DNA from: CANDOC01 sp965261725
GTDB lineage: Bacteria > Pseudomonadota > Gammaproteobacteria > Pseudomonadales > Endozoicomonadaceae
Length of the DNA stretch: 64,000 nt
Assembly: GCA_965261725.1 (NCBI GenBank)
Contig: CBDHDU010000030.1
Span: forward strand, 1 to 64,000
Direction of reading: 5' to 3'
Shown one piece after another: positions 63,946-64,000 of this stretch. The notes under the pieces were generated by a model, which was given only the letters and a program-made list of their open reading frames with translations, had not been told where the DNA came from and searched no databases. Position 1 is the stretch's first letter; every line of letters begins with the position of its first letter. The translations under genes and the position numbers were made by a program.

Positions 63946-64000
63946 ATCTGTTATACTCTGAGATCTTCTAATCCCATCTGCTTTACTTATCCGTATATGC

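Overview
The window looks like an IS-saturated chromosome segment of a host-associated marine gammaproteobacterium, most like Endozoicomonas or a relative. This is inference from gene content: leuCDB, fadBA and proXWV are of gammaproteobacterial type, about fifteen insertion sequences from at least eight families are nested in each other, and many Sec-exported proteins carry eukaryotic-like domains. No species can be fixed from the sequence alone and no tRNA, rRNA or CRISPR was seen.

Layout. 1-8000: an IS66 element split by a roughly 6-kb IS91-like rolling-circle unit that carries a 1087-residue exported protein with RING/TRAF-like zinc sites, a kinase-like core and a C2H2 zinc-finger array. 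8000-14900: exported proteins on the minus strand (a TPR protein, two proline-rich paralogues of which one ends like a WASP-type polyproline-WH2-central-acidic module, an unknown) plus rluA. 14915-16850: IS1595 with an ISL3 fragment inside. 17050-22350: an LpxL-type acyltransferase, a LysR regulator divergent from leuC-leuD-leuB, a terminator and a 59-residue ORF. 22487-26671: prophage scraps (integrase, terminase-like) flanking a second IS91-like unit with another C2H2 cargo gene. 26671-28376: IS3 and IS1380 remnants. 28485-32336: a short integron-type cassette array with two exported ankyrin proteins, attC sites, and group IIC introns sitting in attC. 32341-36016: a HEPN-like gene in reverse orientation broken by IS66, ISL3 and IS1595. 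37200-39930: a small exported protein, an IS4 element and a truncated Rieske oxygenase. 40247-43662: fadB-fadA. 43814-45124: ISKra4. 45550-53829: an ATPase plus PD-(D/E)xK-like gene pair, probably a dead defence module, broken by IS66 (itself hit by IS4) and by IS1595 (itself hit by ISL3, which holds an ORF-less group II intron). 53950-54813: yghU. 55984-63911: an osmoprotectant block with proV, proW, proX, a MarR-type regulator and a divergent BCCT transporter split by an IS630.

How it fits together. Housekeeping genes (leu, fad, pro, rluA) form intact islands. The accessory DNA between them is a set of exported host-interaction candidates spread by three mobility routes visible here: IS91-like rolling-circle units (zinc-finger proteins), integron cassettes (ankyrin proteins), and ordinary IS elements that break genes. 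Target-site duplications allow several insertions to be ordered in time. The strongest leads for new biology are the WASP-like protein at 11402-13258, the IS91 units carrying C2H2 proteins with NLS-like tails, and the ankyrin cassette array with attC-nested introns.
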